A stretch of DNA of 64,000 nt from Desulfovibrio sp. (lineage in GTDB: Bacteria > Desulfobacterota > Desulfovibrionia > Desulfovibrionales > Desulfovibrionaceae), in contig NZ_WASP01000003.1 in NCBI RefSeq assembly GCF_009712225.1, positions 267,042 to 331,041 on the forward strand, read 5' to 3'. Below, piece after piece: positions 18,507 to 27,803 of this stretch (positions are counted from its first letter, which is position 1; the number at the start of each line of letters is the position of its first letter). Made by a program: the position numbers and the translations under genes. Below the pieces are notes generated by a model. The model made no database searches and was not told the origin of the DNA. It saw only the letters and a list, made by a program, of their open reading frames with translations.

Positions 18507-19136
18507 CTACTGCTTGCGGATCAGCACCAGCCCGTTCTTGGGGCCGGGCACGGAACCTTTAACCAGGATGACGTTGTCTTCGGGACGCACGTCAACGATG
18601 GTCAGGCCCATTTCCGTAACGGTTTCATTGCCCCAATGGCCCGCCATTTTCCGACCCTTGAACACGTGGCCAGGAAAGGTGTTGTTACCAATGGAACCAT
18701 TGTTGCGGTGCACCTTTTCGCAGCCGTGGGTATCTTTGGAACCTGCGAAGTTCCAGCGACGCATGCGGCCCTGATAGCCCTTACCCATGCTGGTGCCTGT
18801 GATCTTGACCTTTTCGCCAGCGGCGAAAATTTCAACGGTCAGTTCCTGGCCCAGTTCCTGCTCCGGCGCGCCCGTCAGGCGGATTTCGCGCAGGTGACGG
18901 AAAAGCCCCTTGCCTGCCTTGGCAAAATGCCCCTGCAGAGCCTTGGGGGTGTGCTTTTCCTTAGCGGGGGTCATCGCGATCTGTACGGCGTTGTAGCCGT
19001 CAGTATCTGCAGTTTTGACCTGGGTGACGGGGCACGGACCGGCCTCAATCACCGTGACGGGCACGGCTGCGCCAGCGCCGTCAAATATGCGGGTCATACC
19101 AAGTTTGCGACCCAAAATTCCCATTTTCTCAGCCAT
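18507..19136 (-). CDS. rplC: 50S ribosomal protein L3
   Basis: The 209-residue product begins [20 protein letters not shown] and has the extended loop [20 protein letters not shown] reaching the peptidyl transferase centre. [20 protein letters not shown] follows; most bacteria have a shorter HRxPGSIG segment here, so this loop is slightly divergent. L3 is a primary 23S rRNA binder. Confidence 0.97.
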   Translation of the reverse strand: MAEKMGILGRKLGMTRIFDGAGAAVPVTVIEAGPCPVTQVKTADTDGYNAVQIAMTPAKEKHTPKALQGHFAKAGKGLFRHLREIRLTGAPEQELGQELTVEIFAAGEKVKITGTSMGKGYQGRMRRWNFAGSKDTHGCEKVHRNNGSIGNNTFPGHVFKGRKMAGHWGNETVTEMGLTIVDVRPEDNVILVKGSVPGPKNGLVLIRKQ

Positions 19137-19148
19137 GACTGCCTCTCG

Positions 19149-19466
19149 CTAGAGCTTGATTTCCACGTCCACACCGGCGGGCAGCGAAAGCTTGCCCAGC
19201 GCGTCGACGGTCTGCTGCGTGGGTTCCAGGATATCCATGAGCCGCTTGTGGATGCGCATTTCAAACTGCTCACGGGACTTTTTGTCCACATGCACGGAAC
19301 GCTGAATGGTGTACTTGTGAATGTTGGTGGGCAGGGGGATTGGCCCCGCCACGCCGGCACCGGTATTGCGCGCCGTATCCACGATTTCCGCAACGGCTTT
19401 ATCCAGAATGCGGTAATCGTAGGCTTTGAGCTTGATCCGAATGCGATCGCTGCTAACTGTCGTCAT
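19149..19466 (-). CDS. rpsJ: 30S ribosomal protein S10
   Basis: The start at 19466, preceded by GGAGTAGG, gives 105 residues with [40 protein letters not shown] and [20 protein letters not shown]. Beyond the ribosome, S10 (NusE) pairs with NusB and NusG in transcription antitermination. It is the first gene of the cluster; tuf and fusA are not adjacent, unlike in many bacteria. Confidence 0.97.
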   Translation of the reverse strand: MTTVSSDRIRIKLKAYDYRILDKAVAEIVDTARNTGAGVAGPIPLPTNIHKYTIQRSVHVDKKSREQFEMRIHKRLMDILEPTQQTVDALGKLSLPAGVDVEIKL

Positions 19467-20002
19467 TGTGCCTACTCCGTTTGCAAAAACATCCCGCGCG
19501 GCCCTTTGGGCTACGAGCGCGGGCTCCTTCACAGCATACGCGGGCCATGAAGCATGGCCCGAAGGCCGACCTCACCCTGGCAAGGAACGGAAAAACGGAG
19601 CAACGTAAGGGGTTGCGCTAATGCGCGCATCACGCCTGAAATTTCAGGAAGAATTCGGAAGATTGGACGCCTGAAGACGCCTGCATCATCCGCGTGATGC
19701 TCCCCAGCGTCGCCCAGGCTAAGCTACCTATAGAAAACAGGTAGCGAAGCGGTCCCGCAGGGTCACCAAATGGGGGCTATCCCCCTACCTTACAGCCCCG
19801 GGTCACACACTGCCAGTGGCTGCGGTGGGGTCCGTCCTTGGGCTGGAACGGCTCGACATTGTCCGGCATTCGGTAACGCCTGCACATGTCAAAACCTTAA
19901 ACGGCCATGAATTTCATCCGTTTACGGTGCATCAGGGTGAGCTCAACCCACCCTTCCCTGCCGTCCAGGGAACGCGGAAAAGAAACACTCTTTGTCACGC
20001 GG
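19467..20002 (-). promoter_or_regulatory. Long structured 5' leader of the S10 operon
   Basis: About 535 nt separate the predicted transcription start (about 20002) from rpsJ, with no convincing gene. Structures include a 7-bp GC stem at 19493-19499/19517-19523, followed in the transcript by GATGTTTTTGC (attenuator-like), and a stem at 19542-19549/19553-19560. Others are a stem at 19723-19729/19739-19745 and a site where GGGGCT (19773-19778) can pair with either CCCCC (19781-19785) or AGCCCC (19794-19799). Such alternative pairings are typical of leader control. I do not recognise a known riboswitch class. Confidence 0.55.
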
Positions 20003-20008
20003 AGATTT

Positions 20009-20037
20009 TTTCTATCCAAGTTACCCTCGAACGTCAA
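20009..20037 (-). promoter_or_regulatory. Promoter of the S10-spc-alpha cluster
   Basis: On the minus strand TTGACG (20032-20037) and TAGAAA (20009-20014) are spaced by exactly 17 bp. It is the best sigma-70 match upstream of rpsJ. A divergent promoter lies about 65 bp away at 20101-20129. Confidence 0.65.
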
Positions 20038-20100
20038 GACATTTTCACATTATTTTTGTATGGTCAGCACGCGTCACGCAGAACAGGAAACTCTTGCCTC

Positions 20101-20129
20101 TTGACGTATAGTCAGTGCAACCCTACAAA
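20101..20129 (+). promoter_or_regulatory. Promoter of the pseudo-receiver/TPR gene
   Basis: TTGACG (20101-20106) and TACAAA (20124-20129) are spaced by 17 bp, about 105 bp upstream of the ATG at 20234. Confidence 0.65.
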
Positions 20130-20233
20130 TGCACCGCGCGACTGTATTATGCCAGGTTGTTTTTAAGCGAGATGAAACAACTTGCGAAAGATTATTTTTA
20201 TATACAGCTCCGCGCATTCCTTCAGGAGTTTCA

Positions 20234-21604
20234 ATGTCCACAGTTGATACAACAAATCGTGCCAAGCTGAATTCGTACCAAGACACTGTTATTACATACA
20301 TTACTAAAGAGAGTGGCCATATCCTTGTGGTCAGCGACGACCAGGCCTTCTGCACCCAGCTGCGGCTGACTCTTGCCAAAGAAATGGGCCTTACCGCCCA
20401 GAGCATCTTCACATCTCTGGCTGACCCCCGCATGATGCTGCGCGAGCTGCGCGACATTCTGGCGCGTCACCCAGCCCCCCTTATCTTTATTGAGCGCAGC
20501 ATTGGCGGCCGTGACCTCAGCTTTCTGGTAAGCCAGATCAAGCAGGCCTTTACCGCGCTAAAAATCATTGTACTCACCAGCGATGTGCAGCGTGACCGGC
20601 TCATGCTGCTGCACGAAGTGGGGGCGGATAACTTTATTGCAAAGCCCGTGTCGGCCAACACGCTGATTGAAAAAATGGCCTTTACCCTCAAGCCGCAAAG
20701 TAAACTGGGGCAGATCATCGATATGGCAAAAAAGCTCTTTGCCATGAAAAAATACGATATGGCGCTTACAGCCTGCCAAAAGGTGCTGAGCCTCAAGCCC
20801 GGCAGTGCTGCCGCATTTCTGGTGATGGGCGATGTTTTTCGCGCCACCCAGCAGTATGACAAGGCCCGGCTCTCGTATGAATCCGCGGCCAAGTCCGCCG
20901 ATCTGTATCTGGCCCCCCTGCAGCGGCTGGCTGAAATGTACGAAGAAATCGGCGACGTTCCCCAGCAGGTGCGCTACCTTGAGAAGCTCGACTCTCTCTC
21001 GCCCCTCAACGTTAACCGCAAGGTCAGCCTTGGCGAAGCCCACTTTGCCAATGGCGACATGGAAAAAGCCGAGGCTTTTTTTGAAAAGGCAGTGGTGCAG
21101 ATGAACCGCGAGGCCGCCGATGGCCTCAGTGCCCTGTCGAGCCGTATTGCCGGAATCTATGGCGAACGGGCTCCTGAAATGGCTGAGAAATTTCTGCGCA
21201 GCAGCCTGGAAGCCAAGGGCAAGCGCCTTGGTCGCAGCGACCTGTCGCTCTTTAACCAGCTGGGAATCAGCCTGCGCAGGCAGGGACGCTGGCAGGACGC
21301 CATTACCGAATACAAGCGCGCCATAAAAATCGCACCCGACGACCCCACGCTCTATTATAATGTAGGAATGGCCTTTGCCGAGGGTGCAGATTTTCTTCAG
21401 GCCAAGGCCAATCTGGTAAAGGCCATGGATCTCGAACCCGAAATGGTCAAGACCAATGCCTCCATAGCCTGCAACTTTGGCGCAGTATTTCTGCAGTCGG
21501 GCGACCGCGACCGGGCTACCCAGTTTTTCCAGCAGGCTCTTGCCCTGAAACCCGGCATGAAAATCGCCCAGCAGGGCCTGCAGCGCGCGCAGGTCAAGGC
21601 ATAG
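20234..21604 (+). CDS. Response-regulator-like protein with degenerate receiver domain and TPR repeats
   Basis: Start at 20234 follows AGGAG and gives 456 residues. Residues ~28-150 look like a CheY receiver: the acidic pair is in LVVSDDQAF, the conserved Thr/Ser in IIVLTSDVQ (115-116) and the Lys in FIAKPVS (Lys137). At the phosphoacceptor position the sequence is LIFIERSIGG, so the expected Asp is Glu87. The domain may therefore be locked or act only in protein contacts. Residues ~165-456 are tetratricopeptide repeats (YDMALTACQKVLSLKPGS, WQDAITEYKRAIKIAPDDP, RATQFFQQALALKPGM). No signal peptide or output DNA-binding domain is seen. It is probably a cytoplasmic scaffold; its partner is unknown. 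Confidence 0.8.
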   Translation: MSTVDTTNRAKLNSYQDTVITYITKESGHILVVSDDQAFCTQLRLTLAKEMGLTAQSIFTSLADPRMMLRELRDILARHPAPLIFIERSIGGRDLSFLVSQIKQAFTALKIIVLTSDVQRDRLMLLHEVGADNFIAKPVSANTLIEKMAFTLKPQSKLGQIIDMAKKLFAMKKYDMALTACQKVLSLKPGSAAAFLVMGDVFRATQQYDKARLSYESAAKSADLYLAPLQRLAEMYEEIGDVPQQVRYLEKLDSLSPLNVNRKVSLGEAHFANGDMEKAEAFFEKAVVQMNREAADGLSALSSRIAGIYGERAPEMAEKFLRSSLEAKGKRLGRSDLSLFNQLGISLRRQGRWQDAITEYKRAIKIAPDDPTLYYNVGMAFAEGADFLQAKANLVKAMDLEPEMVKTNASIACNFGAVFLQSGDRDRATQFFQQALALKPGMKIAQQGLQRAQVKA

Positions 21605-21684
21605 ATCCCCGCTGGCAGGCAGGGGTTTCGGTCTTTAGCCATCGACAAAGACAGTAAAACAAATAATAATTCTGCCGCGCAACA

Positions 21685-21713
21685 TTGCCAACCTCAATAT
21701 TGTGTCTTATTTT
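21685..21713 (+). promoter_or_regulatory. Candidate secA promoter
   Basis: TTGCCA (21685-21690) and TATTTT (21708-21713) are spaced by 17 bp, giving a leader of about 118 nt before secA. Confidence 0.45.
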
Positions 21714-21837
21714 CAACAGATGCGGTGCTTTGCCCTTTGGGGGCATAGCGCCACGCAATCCGCATATCCCGCTGCATCAGGCCTCATGAGCTTTGCCGCA
21801 GCGTAAGCGACTGGCCCTCGTGTGATAAGGAGAGTTC

Positions 21838-24420
21838 ATGTTCGGTTTTCTTTTCAAAAAAATCTTCGGCAGCACCAACGACCGCTACCTGCGAAAACTT
21901 CGCCCTCTGGTGCAGCGCATCAACGCTCTTGAGCCCGAGATGCAGCAGCTGGAAGATGCGGACTTTTCCGTTCGCATTGCCCAGTACCGTCAGGAAGTGC
22001 AGGACGGCGTGCGCGATCTCGACGCACTGCTGCCCGAAGTTTTTGCCCTGGTGCGCGAAGCATCGTTTCGCAAGCTTGGCATGCGCCACTATGATGTTCA
22101 GCTCATAGGCGGCATGGTGCTGCACAAGGGCAAGATTGCCGAAATGAAAACCGGTGAAGGTAAAACCCTCGTCGCAACCCTGCCAGTGGTGCTCAATGCT
22201 CTGTCTGGCAAGGGCGTGCACGTTGTGACCGTCAACGACTATCTGGCCAAGCGCGATGCTGGCTGGATGGGCCAGCTTTACGAATTTCTTGGCCTGAGCA
22301 CCGGTGTGATCGTGCACGGGCTGGACGACGAGGAGCGCAAGGTCGAATACGCCAAGGACATCACCTACGGCACAAACAACGAATTCGGCTTTGACTACCT
22401 GCGCGATAACATGAAGTTTTACGCCAGCCAGCTGGTGCAGCGCCCCCACAACTTTGCCATTGTTGACGAAGTGGACTCCATCCTCATCGACGAAGCCAGA
22501 ACCCCGCTGATCATTTCTGGCGCTTCCGACGAATCTGTGGGCATGTACCGCGCGGTGGACGACATTGTTCGCCAGCTTACACCCGAACACTATCAGGTGG
22601 ATGAAAAGGCCCGCACCGCCATGCTCACCGACGAAGGCGTGGCCCGCTGCGAAGAACTGCTCAAGGTTGACAACCTGTTTGACCCTGCCAACATCACCGC
22701 ACAGCATCACGTGATGCAGTCGCTCAAGGCGCACCTTATTTTCAAGCGTGACGTCGACTACATCGTGCAGGAAGACCAGGTTATCATTGTTGACGAATTC
22801 ACTGGCCGCCTCATGGCTGGCCGCCGCTATTCAGACGGCCTGCATCAGGCGCTGGAAGCCAAGGAACACGTCACCATCGCCGCCGAAAACCAGACTCTGG
22901 CCTCCATCACCTTCCAGAACTACTTTCGCCTGTACGACAAGCTTTCGGGCATGACCGGTACGGCCGACACTGAAGCAGTTGAATTCCACCAGATTTACAA
23001 CCTTGATGTCCTTTCCATTCCGCCCAACAAACCCATGGTCCGCAAGGATTACCCCGACCTTATCTACCGCTCGCGGCAGGAAAAATTCGACGCCATTGTG
23101 GAGGCCATTGCCGAGCTGCACCAAAAAGAGCAGCCCGTGCTTGTGGGCACCATCTCCATCGAAACGTCCGAAATGCTCTCGCACCGGCTGGCAAAACTTG
23201 GCATCCCCCACAGCGTGCTCAACGCCAAACAGCACGAGAAGGAAGCCGAAATCGTTGCCCTGGCCGGTCAGAGAGGCCGCGTAACCATTGCCACCAACAT
23301 GGCTGGCCGTGGTACGGACATCATGCTGGGCGAAGGCGTGGTTGATCTTGGCGGTCTGCATATTCTCGGCACAGAGCGGCATGAAAGCCGCCGTATCGAC
23401 AATCAGCTGCGCGGCCGCTCTGGCCGTCAGGGCGACCCCGGCTCCTCGCGCTTCTACCTTTCGCTTGAAGACGACCTCATGCGGCTTTTTGGTTCAGACC
23501 GTATCAAGGGGCTGATGGAAAAGCTGGGCCTGCGCGATGGCGAAGCCATTGAAAACGCAATGGTTACCCGCGCGGTCGAAGGCGCCCAAAAGCGCGTTGA
23601 AGCCCACCACTTTGAAATACGCAAAACCCTGCTCGACTACGACAACGTCATGAACCAGCAGCGCGAGGTCATCTACACCCTGCGCCGCGAGCTCATGGTG
23701 GAAGAGGACCTTGAGCCCGTTTTGCAGGAATTCATGAGTGACGTGCTGGACGATGTGTACGGCCCGCTCGACAATGTTTCAGCCGATGATCTTGAAGCCG
23801 CCCAGGCAGCCGCCATGGCCCGCCTGCGCGACGTGTTCAATCTTGACCGCGTGCTTGACGAAGATGCGGCGCTGCCTGAACGTGAAAAAACGCAAAGCAT
23901 TGTCCGTGACATTCTCGACCAACTCAGGACCGAAACCGGCCCCACCTATGCCGACATTCTGCGCTACTTTTTGCTGGAAGAACTGGACCGCTGCTGGAAG
24001 GAACACCTGCGCAACATGGACTCGCTGCGTGACGGCATAGGCCTGCGTGGCTATGGCCAGCGCGATCCCAAGCTGGAATACAAGCGTGAAGGCTTTGAAA
24101 TGTTCCAGGCCATGCTGTTCCAGATTCGCGAAAGCGTATTTCGCGCGCTCACGCGCGTACGCGTCCGCATTGAGCCCATCGCCGAAGAAGAACAGCAGCC
24201 CGTTGAACAGGCCGCCCCGGTTGAAGAACCCAAGGGCACGCCCCTTGCCCGCGAATACCGCCACAAGGAAAGCAACTCCCCCCTGTCATACTCCAGCGGC
24301 GGCAGTATCAGTGAAGATGCCCAAAAGCCCGCCAAGGCTGGCCCGCGCATTGGCCGCAACGACCTTTGCCCCTGCGGCAGCGGCAAGAAATACAAAAAAT
24401 GCTGCGGGCGCGAAAGCTAG
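21838..24420 (+). CDS. secA: Protein translocase ATPase SecA
   Basis: The 860-residue motor has Walker A MKTGEGKT at 103-110, the DEAD-type [15 protein letters not shown], the preprotein-binding domain, the second nucleotide-binding fold ([33 protein letters not shown]) and a helical scaffold. The tail ends in the zinc-binding [17 protein letters not shown], which contacts SecB or lipids. It starts after AAGGAGAGTTC. With SecYEG it drives export of unfolded proteins. It is monocistronic, with a long bidirectional terminator downstream. Confidence 0.98.
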   Translation: MFGFLFKKIFGSTNDRYLRKLRPLVQRINALEPEMQQLEDADFSVRIAQYRQEVQDGVRDLDALLPEVFALVREASFRKLGMRHYDVQLIGGMVLHKGKIAEMKTGEGKTLVATLPVVLNALSGKGVHVVTVNDYLAKRDAGWMGQLYEFLGLSTGVIVHGLDDEERKVEYAKDITYGTNNEFGFDYLRDNMKFYASQLVQRPHNFAIVDEVDSILIDEARTPLIISGASDESVGMYRAVDDIVRQLTPEHYQVDEKARTAMLTDEGVARCEELLKVDNLFDPANITAQHHVMQSLKAHLIFKRDVDYIVQEDQVIIVDEFTGRLMAGRRYSDGLHQALEAKEHVTIAAENQTLASITFQNYFRLYDKLSGMTGTADTEAVEFHQIYNLDVLSIPPNKPMVRKDYPDLIYRSRQEKFDAIVEAIAELHQKEQPVLVGTISIETSEMLSHRLAKLGIPHSVLNAKQHEKEAEIVALAGQRGRVTIATNMAGRGTDIMLGEGVVDLGGLHILGTERHESRRIDNQLRGRSGRQGDPGSSRFYLSLEDDLMRLFGSDRIKGLMEKLGLRDGEAIENAMVTRAVEGAQKRVEAHHFEIRKTLLDYDNVMNQQREVIYTLRRELMVEEDLEPVLQEFMSDVLDDVYGPLDNVSADDLEAAQAAAMARLRDVFNLDRVLDEDAALPEREKTQSIVRDILDQLRTETGPTYADILRYFLLEELDRCWKEHLRNMDSLRDGIGLRGYGQRDPKLEYKREGFEMFQAMLFQIRESVFRALTRVRVRIEPIAEEEQQPVEQAAPVEEPKGTPLAREYRHKESNSPLSYSSGGSISEDAQKPAKAGPRIGRNDLCPCGSGKKYKKCCGRES

Positions 24421-24522
24421 CGGCCAACAACAGAGTATAAATGCAGGAGCACCTTTGACGGGCGCTCCTGCTGCATCTGGCGCATGCCGCATGTTCCGCC
24501 TTTACAGGATGAATACGGACTC

Positions 24523-24569
24523 TTCAAACGCAAAAAGGCGGGGGTTAACCCCGCCTTTTTGCGTTTGAA
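24523..24569. terminator. Long bidirectional terminator between secA and the SMR exporter gene
   Basis: The arms TTCAAACGCAAAAAGGCG (from 24523) and CGCCTTTTTGCGTTTGAA (to 24569) form a near-perfect stem of more than 20 bp with one extra G, centred on TTAA. There are A runs on one side of the GC core and T runs on the other. It can end the secA transcript (plus) and the convergent SMR transcript (minus). Confidence 0.9.
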
Positions 24570-24627
24570 ACAGGTGCGGCTTGCCGCACATTGGCCCGCC
24601 ATTTTTACTGGCGTAGTCTGCGCTGCA

Positions 24628-24951
24628 TTATGCCTGCGATGAAAAAAACTTTGTTCCAACGCTGCCGATAATGATCAGCGCGATAAAAAACAGCTGGGGC
24701 AGCGAAACCTTGTCGCCGAAAAACAGCGCCCCTCCCAGAACCACGCCCACAGTGCCAGCGCCCGTCCAGAGGGCATAGGTCATACCCGCCGGAAGCCCGC
24801 GCATGGCAAGTGCCAGCAGTCCCATATTGACGAAACTCAGCACGATGGGCACCGCCGCAGCCTGCCAGTTGCCCAGCGAAGAAGCCCACTTGAGGCTGAG
24901 CGCCCACAGGATTTCGGTAACTACGGCGAAACACAATGCAAACCATGCCAT
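24628..24951 (-). CDS. SMR-family exporter, probable guanidinium exporter (Gdx/SugE type)
   Basis: The start at 24951 follows AAAGGAG and gives 107 residues with four hydrophobic helices. The central glutamate of the family is in VVTEILWALSLKWAS. The segment GLPAGMTYALWTGAGTVGV matches the SugE/Gdx subgroup, which exports guanidinium in exchange for protons, rather than EmrE-type drug exporters. It would act as an antiparallel dimer in the inner membrane. No guanidine riboswitch was recognised in the 130 bp upstream. A longer in-frame upstream ATG (140 residues) is less likely. Confidence 0.8.
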   Translation of the reverse strand: MAWFALCFAVVTEILWALSLKWASSLGNWQAAAVPIVLSFVNMGLLALAMRGLPAGMTYALWTGAGTVGVVLGGALFFGDKVSLPQLFFIALIIIGSVGTKFFSSQA

Positions 24952-25092
24952 ATCCAATACTCCTTTGTGTGGGCTCGGATAAAAAGGCACGGCCTGCGGA
25001 AACCCAAAAGAACAGAACAATGCATCAACGGAAGGGCGTAGAACTGCCATCTGTCCGCAAATGTGTCAACTGGCGAACACCGCCTCCCAAAA

Positions 25093-26505
25093 TCAGAAGT
25101 AATCCGAAAAATACGGCTTGTCTGGCGGGATAAGCGTTTCCAGTGTTTTCAGCAGGTGATAGTCCATATCAATGCGATCGTTGTTGTAAAGGTAGGTAGG
25201 CCGCTTGTAGCCCATCAGCATGGTGGTGAGCGTCTTGATATCCAGCGAGAGACGGTGACCCGTGCTCCAGATGTTGACCTTTTCGCAGAACGTGCGGCCA
25301 TCACGCCAGCTTACATGGAAGATGCCGTTGTTCCACGGGGCCATCACGTCGCTTACTTCAATCTCGAGGGTGAGCTTGGGGTCTTCAAACTGAAAGCTGT
25401 ACTGCTCTATGAAGCGCTGCACGTCTACAATGCGGGCCATGGCATAGGGCTGGATGCTCTCGTCAATTTCGCTATCCTCAAACTGGAAGGCAATGGGCTC
25501 GCCTGTGTAGTTGGCGCCTTCCACCTTGGTAATCATGGAAAAATGGGCGCTTATGTAGTTCCAGATGCCGTACTTGGCTTCCTGGTTCAGGTAGACCATT
25601 TCTTTGATGCTGAAAACTTCGTTCTCTATGTAATAGATGACGTAGCCAAGGGGCTTGGCGTCGGCGCTGTAATACACCGCCGCCATAACGTCGTCCGAAT
25701 CCCAGCGCCAGTATTCTTCCCATTCCAGATCGCCGCGAATGAGCGCGCCGTGTTCCTGCAGGGAAAAATACTTGTAAACCCTGTGCAGGTCTTCGCACTC
25801 TATGTCTACGCGCTCAATCTGCCCGTCCACGGGGTGACGCTTGGGCAGCTGGGTGTCCTTGATGGTAAAGGTCATCTTGTCCGATACAATTTCCCAGCCG
25901 TGCTTGCGGTACAGGGGAATGGAATAGGGACAGAGGTAAGAGATGATCTGCTGCTGCGAACGCATATACTCAAGGCTTTTACCAATGAGCGAATGGATAA
26001 GCCCGCGCCCGGTGTATTCGGGATAGGTGGCCACACCGGTAATACCGCCCATTTTGCATATCTCGCCCTGGATGTTCACTTCCATGGGGTAGATGACGAT
26101 CTGTGAAGCCAGATGCCCCTTGTAGAACCAGCCCATCACGTGAGACGCCTCAAATATGGGCATCTTGGACTGCTTCATCTCCATGTCTGACCAGCCGATG
26201 CGGGCCATTTCAGAGGTACTGACCTGAAAGGCGTAGCGCAGCAGGGCCTCGAACTCCTCAAAATCTTCTTCGCCGAGCTGGCGCAGCTCAAAGGCTTCCG
26301 TGCCCACATCCTTTCCGGCGGGGGCCTCTCTATGTTGGGCGGCAGCGCCCTGCGCGGCTGACCCGCGCTCGCGTCGAGCTACCGGCACAAGGGGCGCGCC
26401 ATTGTGCTCATCTGGTGGTACACCTGCGCCGTGAAAAGGACGCGGCTCTTGCAGACGCGGCCCGTCTAGCGGAGGAAGATGCTGCTGTTTATGAAGAATG
26501 CGCAT
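25093..26505 (-). CDS. Eis-like GNAT acetyltransferase with SCP2-like C-terminus
   Basis: A 470-residue product. After a Pro/Arg/Ala-rich, probably disordered start (residues 1 to ~75), the GNAT fold is clear: ELRQLGEEDFEEFEALLRYA, MGGITGVATYPEYTGRGLIH and SLIGKSLEYMRSQQQIISYL, where the R/Q-x-x-G-x-G/A loop for acetyl-CoA is TGRGLI. GNAT-like segments follow (SIPLYRKHGWEIVSDKMTF) and the C-terminal ~110 residues resemble the sterol-carrier-like domain of Eis proteins. Family members acetylate amines in aminoglycosides, peptides or proteins; the substrate here is unknown. An upstream in-frame ATG (26586) exists, but 26505 has an AAGG at a usable distance. Confidence 0.75.
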   Translation of the reverse strand: MRILHKQQHLPPLDGPRLQEPRPFHGAGVPPDEHNGAPLVPVARRERGSAAQGAAAQHREAPAGKDVGTEAFELRQLGEEDFEEFEALLRYAFQVSTSEMARIGWSDMEMKQSKMPIFEASHVMGWFYKGHLASQIVIYPMEVNIQGEICKMGGITGVATYPEYTGRGLIHSLIGKSLEYMRSQQQIISYLCPYSIPLYRKHGWEIVSDKMTFTIKDTQLPKRHPVDGQIERVDIECEDLHRVYKYFSLQEHGALIRGDLEWEEYWRWDSDDVMAAVYYSADAKPLGYVIYYIENEVFSIKEMVYLNQEAKYGIWNYISAHFSMITKVEGANYTGEPIAFQFEDSEIDESIQPYAMARIVDVQRFIEQYSFQFEDPKLTLEIEVSDVMAPWNNGIFHVSWRDGRTFCEKVNIWSTGHRLSLDIKTLTTMLMGYKRPTYLYNNDRIDMDYHLLKTLETLIPPDKPYFSDYF

Positions 26506-26607
26506 GTAATGCCTTCTATATAGGTGTGAAAAACCGCTGTACAACGGGCGAACCGATTGCGCAAGAGGTTTCACTGGCCGCCCCAAAGGCAGCGAAAGAA
26601 CAGATTT

Positions 26608-27468
26608 TCAGATATCCAGACCTGCGGACATGCGACGTTGCTTGAGCCCTTCATACACTGACTGGCTTACGCGCAAGCCTCCATAGCCCTGCCCAAGACG
26701 GATGGTGGGTTTGTTGGATCCGTGGTAGTCCGAACCGCCGGAAACACCAAGATCAAAGCGCTTGGCCAAAGCAAGGCAGGTGCGTATATCGGCCTCGGAA
26801 TGTTCGCTGTGATAGGCTTCAATGGCGCTCAGGCCATAATCCTTGAGGCGCGCCACCATGGTGTCCAGCCAGCCGGCAGGGGCCCTCCACAGCAGGGGAT
26901 GGGCAAGGCACACCGTTGCGCCCGCTGAAGCCAGCAGGCTTACGCTTTCTTCAGGCTCCAGCACGGTTTTGGGCAGATAGGCCTTGCCACGGCTGCCCAG
27001 AAATTCCCTGAAGACCTGTCGTACATCCTTGGCGAAACCCTTGCGCAGCAACACTTCGGCAATATGGGGCCTCCCCACGCTCTCGCCTCTGGCGGCGGCC
27101 AGCACTTCTTCCATGCTGATGTCGTACCCGAGATCCTGCAGTTTTTGCACAATACCCATGTTGCGCTCGGCGCGCTTCTCGCGCAGCCAGCAAAGCCGAT
27201 CAAGCAGAGGTTGCGGGTTTTGTGGCAGCCACAGGCCAAGAATATGCAGTTCACCCAGCTCTGTGCCGGTGGATATCTCGCACCCGCGCACGACCTCAAT
27301 GCCCAGATCCCGTCCGGCCTGCTGGCCTTCGTCCAGCCCAGAAAGCGTGTCATGATCGGTTATGGCCACGGCGGCAAGACCCGCTGCATGGGCTTTGGCC
27401 ACGAGCTGCGCCGGAGAATCCGTGCCGTCAGAGGCAGAAGAATGCGTGTGCAGATCAATAAATTTCAT
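26608..27468 (-). CDS. PHP-domain phosphoesterase, 3',5'-nucleoside bisphosphate phosphatase/RNase AM-like
   Basis: The product is 286 residues from MKFIDLHTHSSASDGTDSP. Metal ligands of the PHP domain are in DLHTH, AITDHDTLSG, RGCEIST, LHILGLW, AYHSEHS and GGSDYHGSNK. The domain insertion GESVGRPHIAEVLLRKGF is shared with E. coli YciV (RNase AM), which degrades pAp and trims 5' ends of rRNA. An alternative ATG twelve bases upstream (27480) is possible; neither has a strong ribosome-binding site. The gene is divergent from the Trm112-like gene at 27582. Confidence 0.8.
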   Translation of the reverse strand: MKFIDLHTHSSASDGTDSPAQLVAKAHAAGLAAVAITDHDTLSGLDEGQQAGRDLGIEVVRGCEISTGTELGELHILGLWLPQNPQPLLDRLCWLREKRAERNMGIVQKLQDLGYDISMEEVLAAARGESVGRPHIAEVLLRKGFAKDVRQVFREFLGSRGKAYLPKTVLEPEESVSLLASAGATVCLAHPLLWRAPAGWLDTMVARLKDYGLSAIEAYHSEHSEADIRTCLALAKRFDLGVSGGSDYHGSNKPTIRLGQGYGGLRVSQSVYEGLKQRRMSAGLDI

Positions 27469-27581
27469 ACTCTCTTTCATGGGATAATTATCATACCGCA
27501 AAATGACAATATGGGGCAAGCCTTGAACTGGATGGCTCTTGGAGATAGAATACCTGCTCACGCTGAAAACAAGGATTTTTT

Positions 27582-27803
27582 ATGCCAATGGAAACTACTG
27601 AACTGCTAAAGATTCTGGCCTGCCCCAAATGCCTTGGGAACCTTGTTGCGCTTGAAGACAACGGAACAGTGGCCGCCTTTGCCTGCAAGGCCTGTGGCGT
27701 TGCCTACCCCGTGCGCGACAACATCCCCATCATGCTGGTGGAAGAGTCCATTCCCCTTGCTGACTGGATCAGGGACCACCCTGCAGCCAAGGAAAAGGCC
27801 TGA
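27582..27803 (+). CDS. Trm112/UPF0434-like zinc-ribbon protein
   Basis: The 73-residue product begins MPMETTELLKILACPKCLGN and has a second pair in FACKACGVAYPVRDNIPIML. This is the Trm112 fold, which in eukaryotes activates methyltransferases; bacterial members (YcaR type) are poorly defined. Its last base overlaps the ATG of the phosphodiesterase gene (TGATG), so they are translationally coupled. Confidence 0.85.
   Translation: MPMETTELLKILACPKCLGNLVALEDNGTVAAFACKACGVAYPVRDNIPIMLVEESIPLADWIRDHPAAKEKA

Noticed and set aside
15931..18774. A 947-codon plus-strand open frame across the S10 ribosomal genes
   Set aside because: It is the antisense of rpsC to rplC; the minus-strand frames are unmistakable ribosomal proteins, and this long frame results from their codon bias.
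25063..26106. A 347-codon plus-strand open frame over the Eis-like gene
   Set aside because: Antisense shadow; the minus-strand frame has the GNAT motifs.
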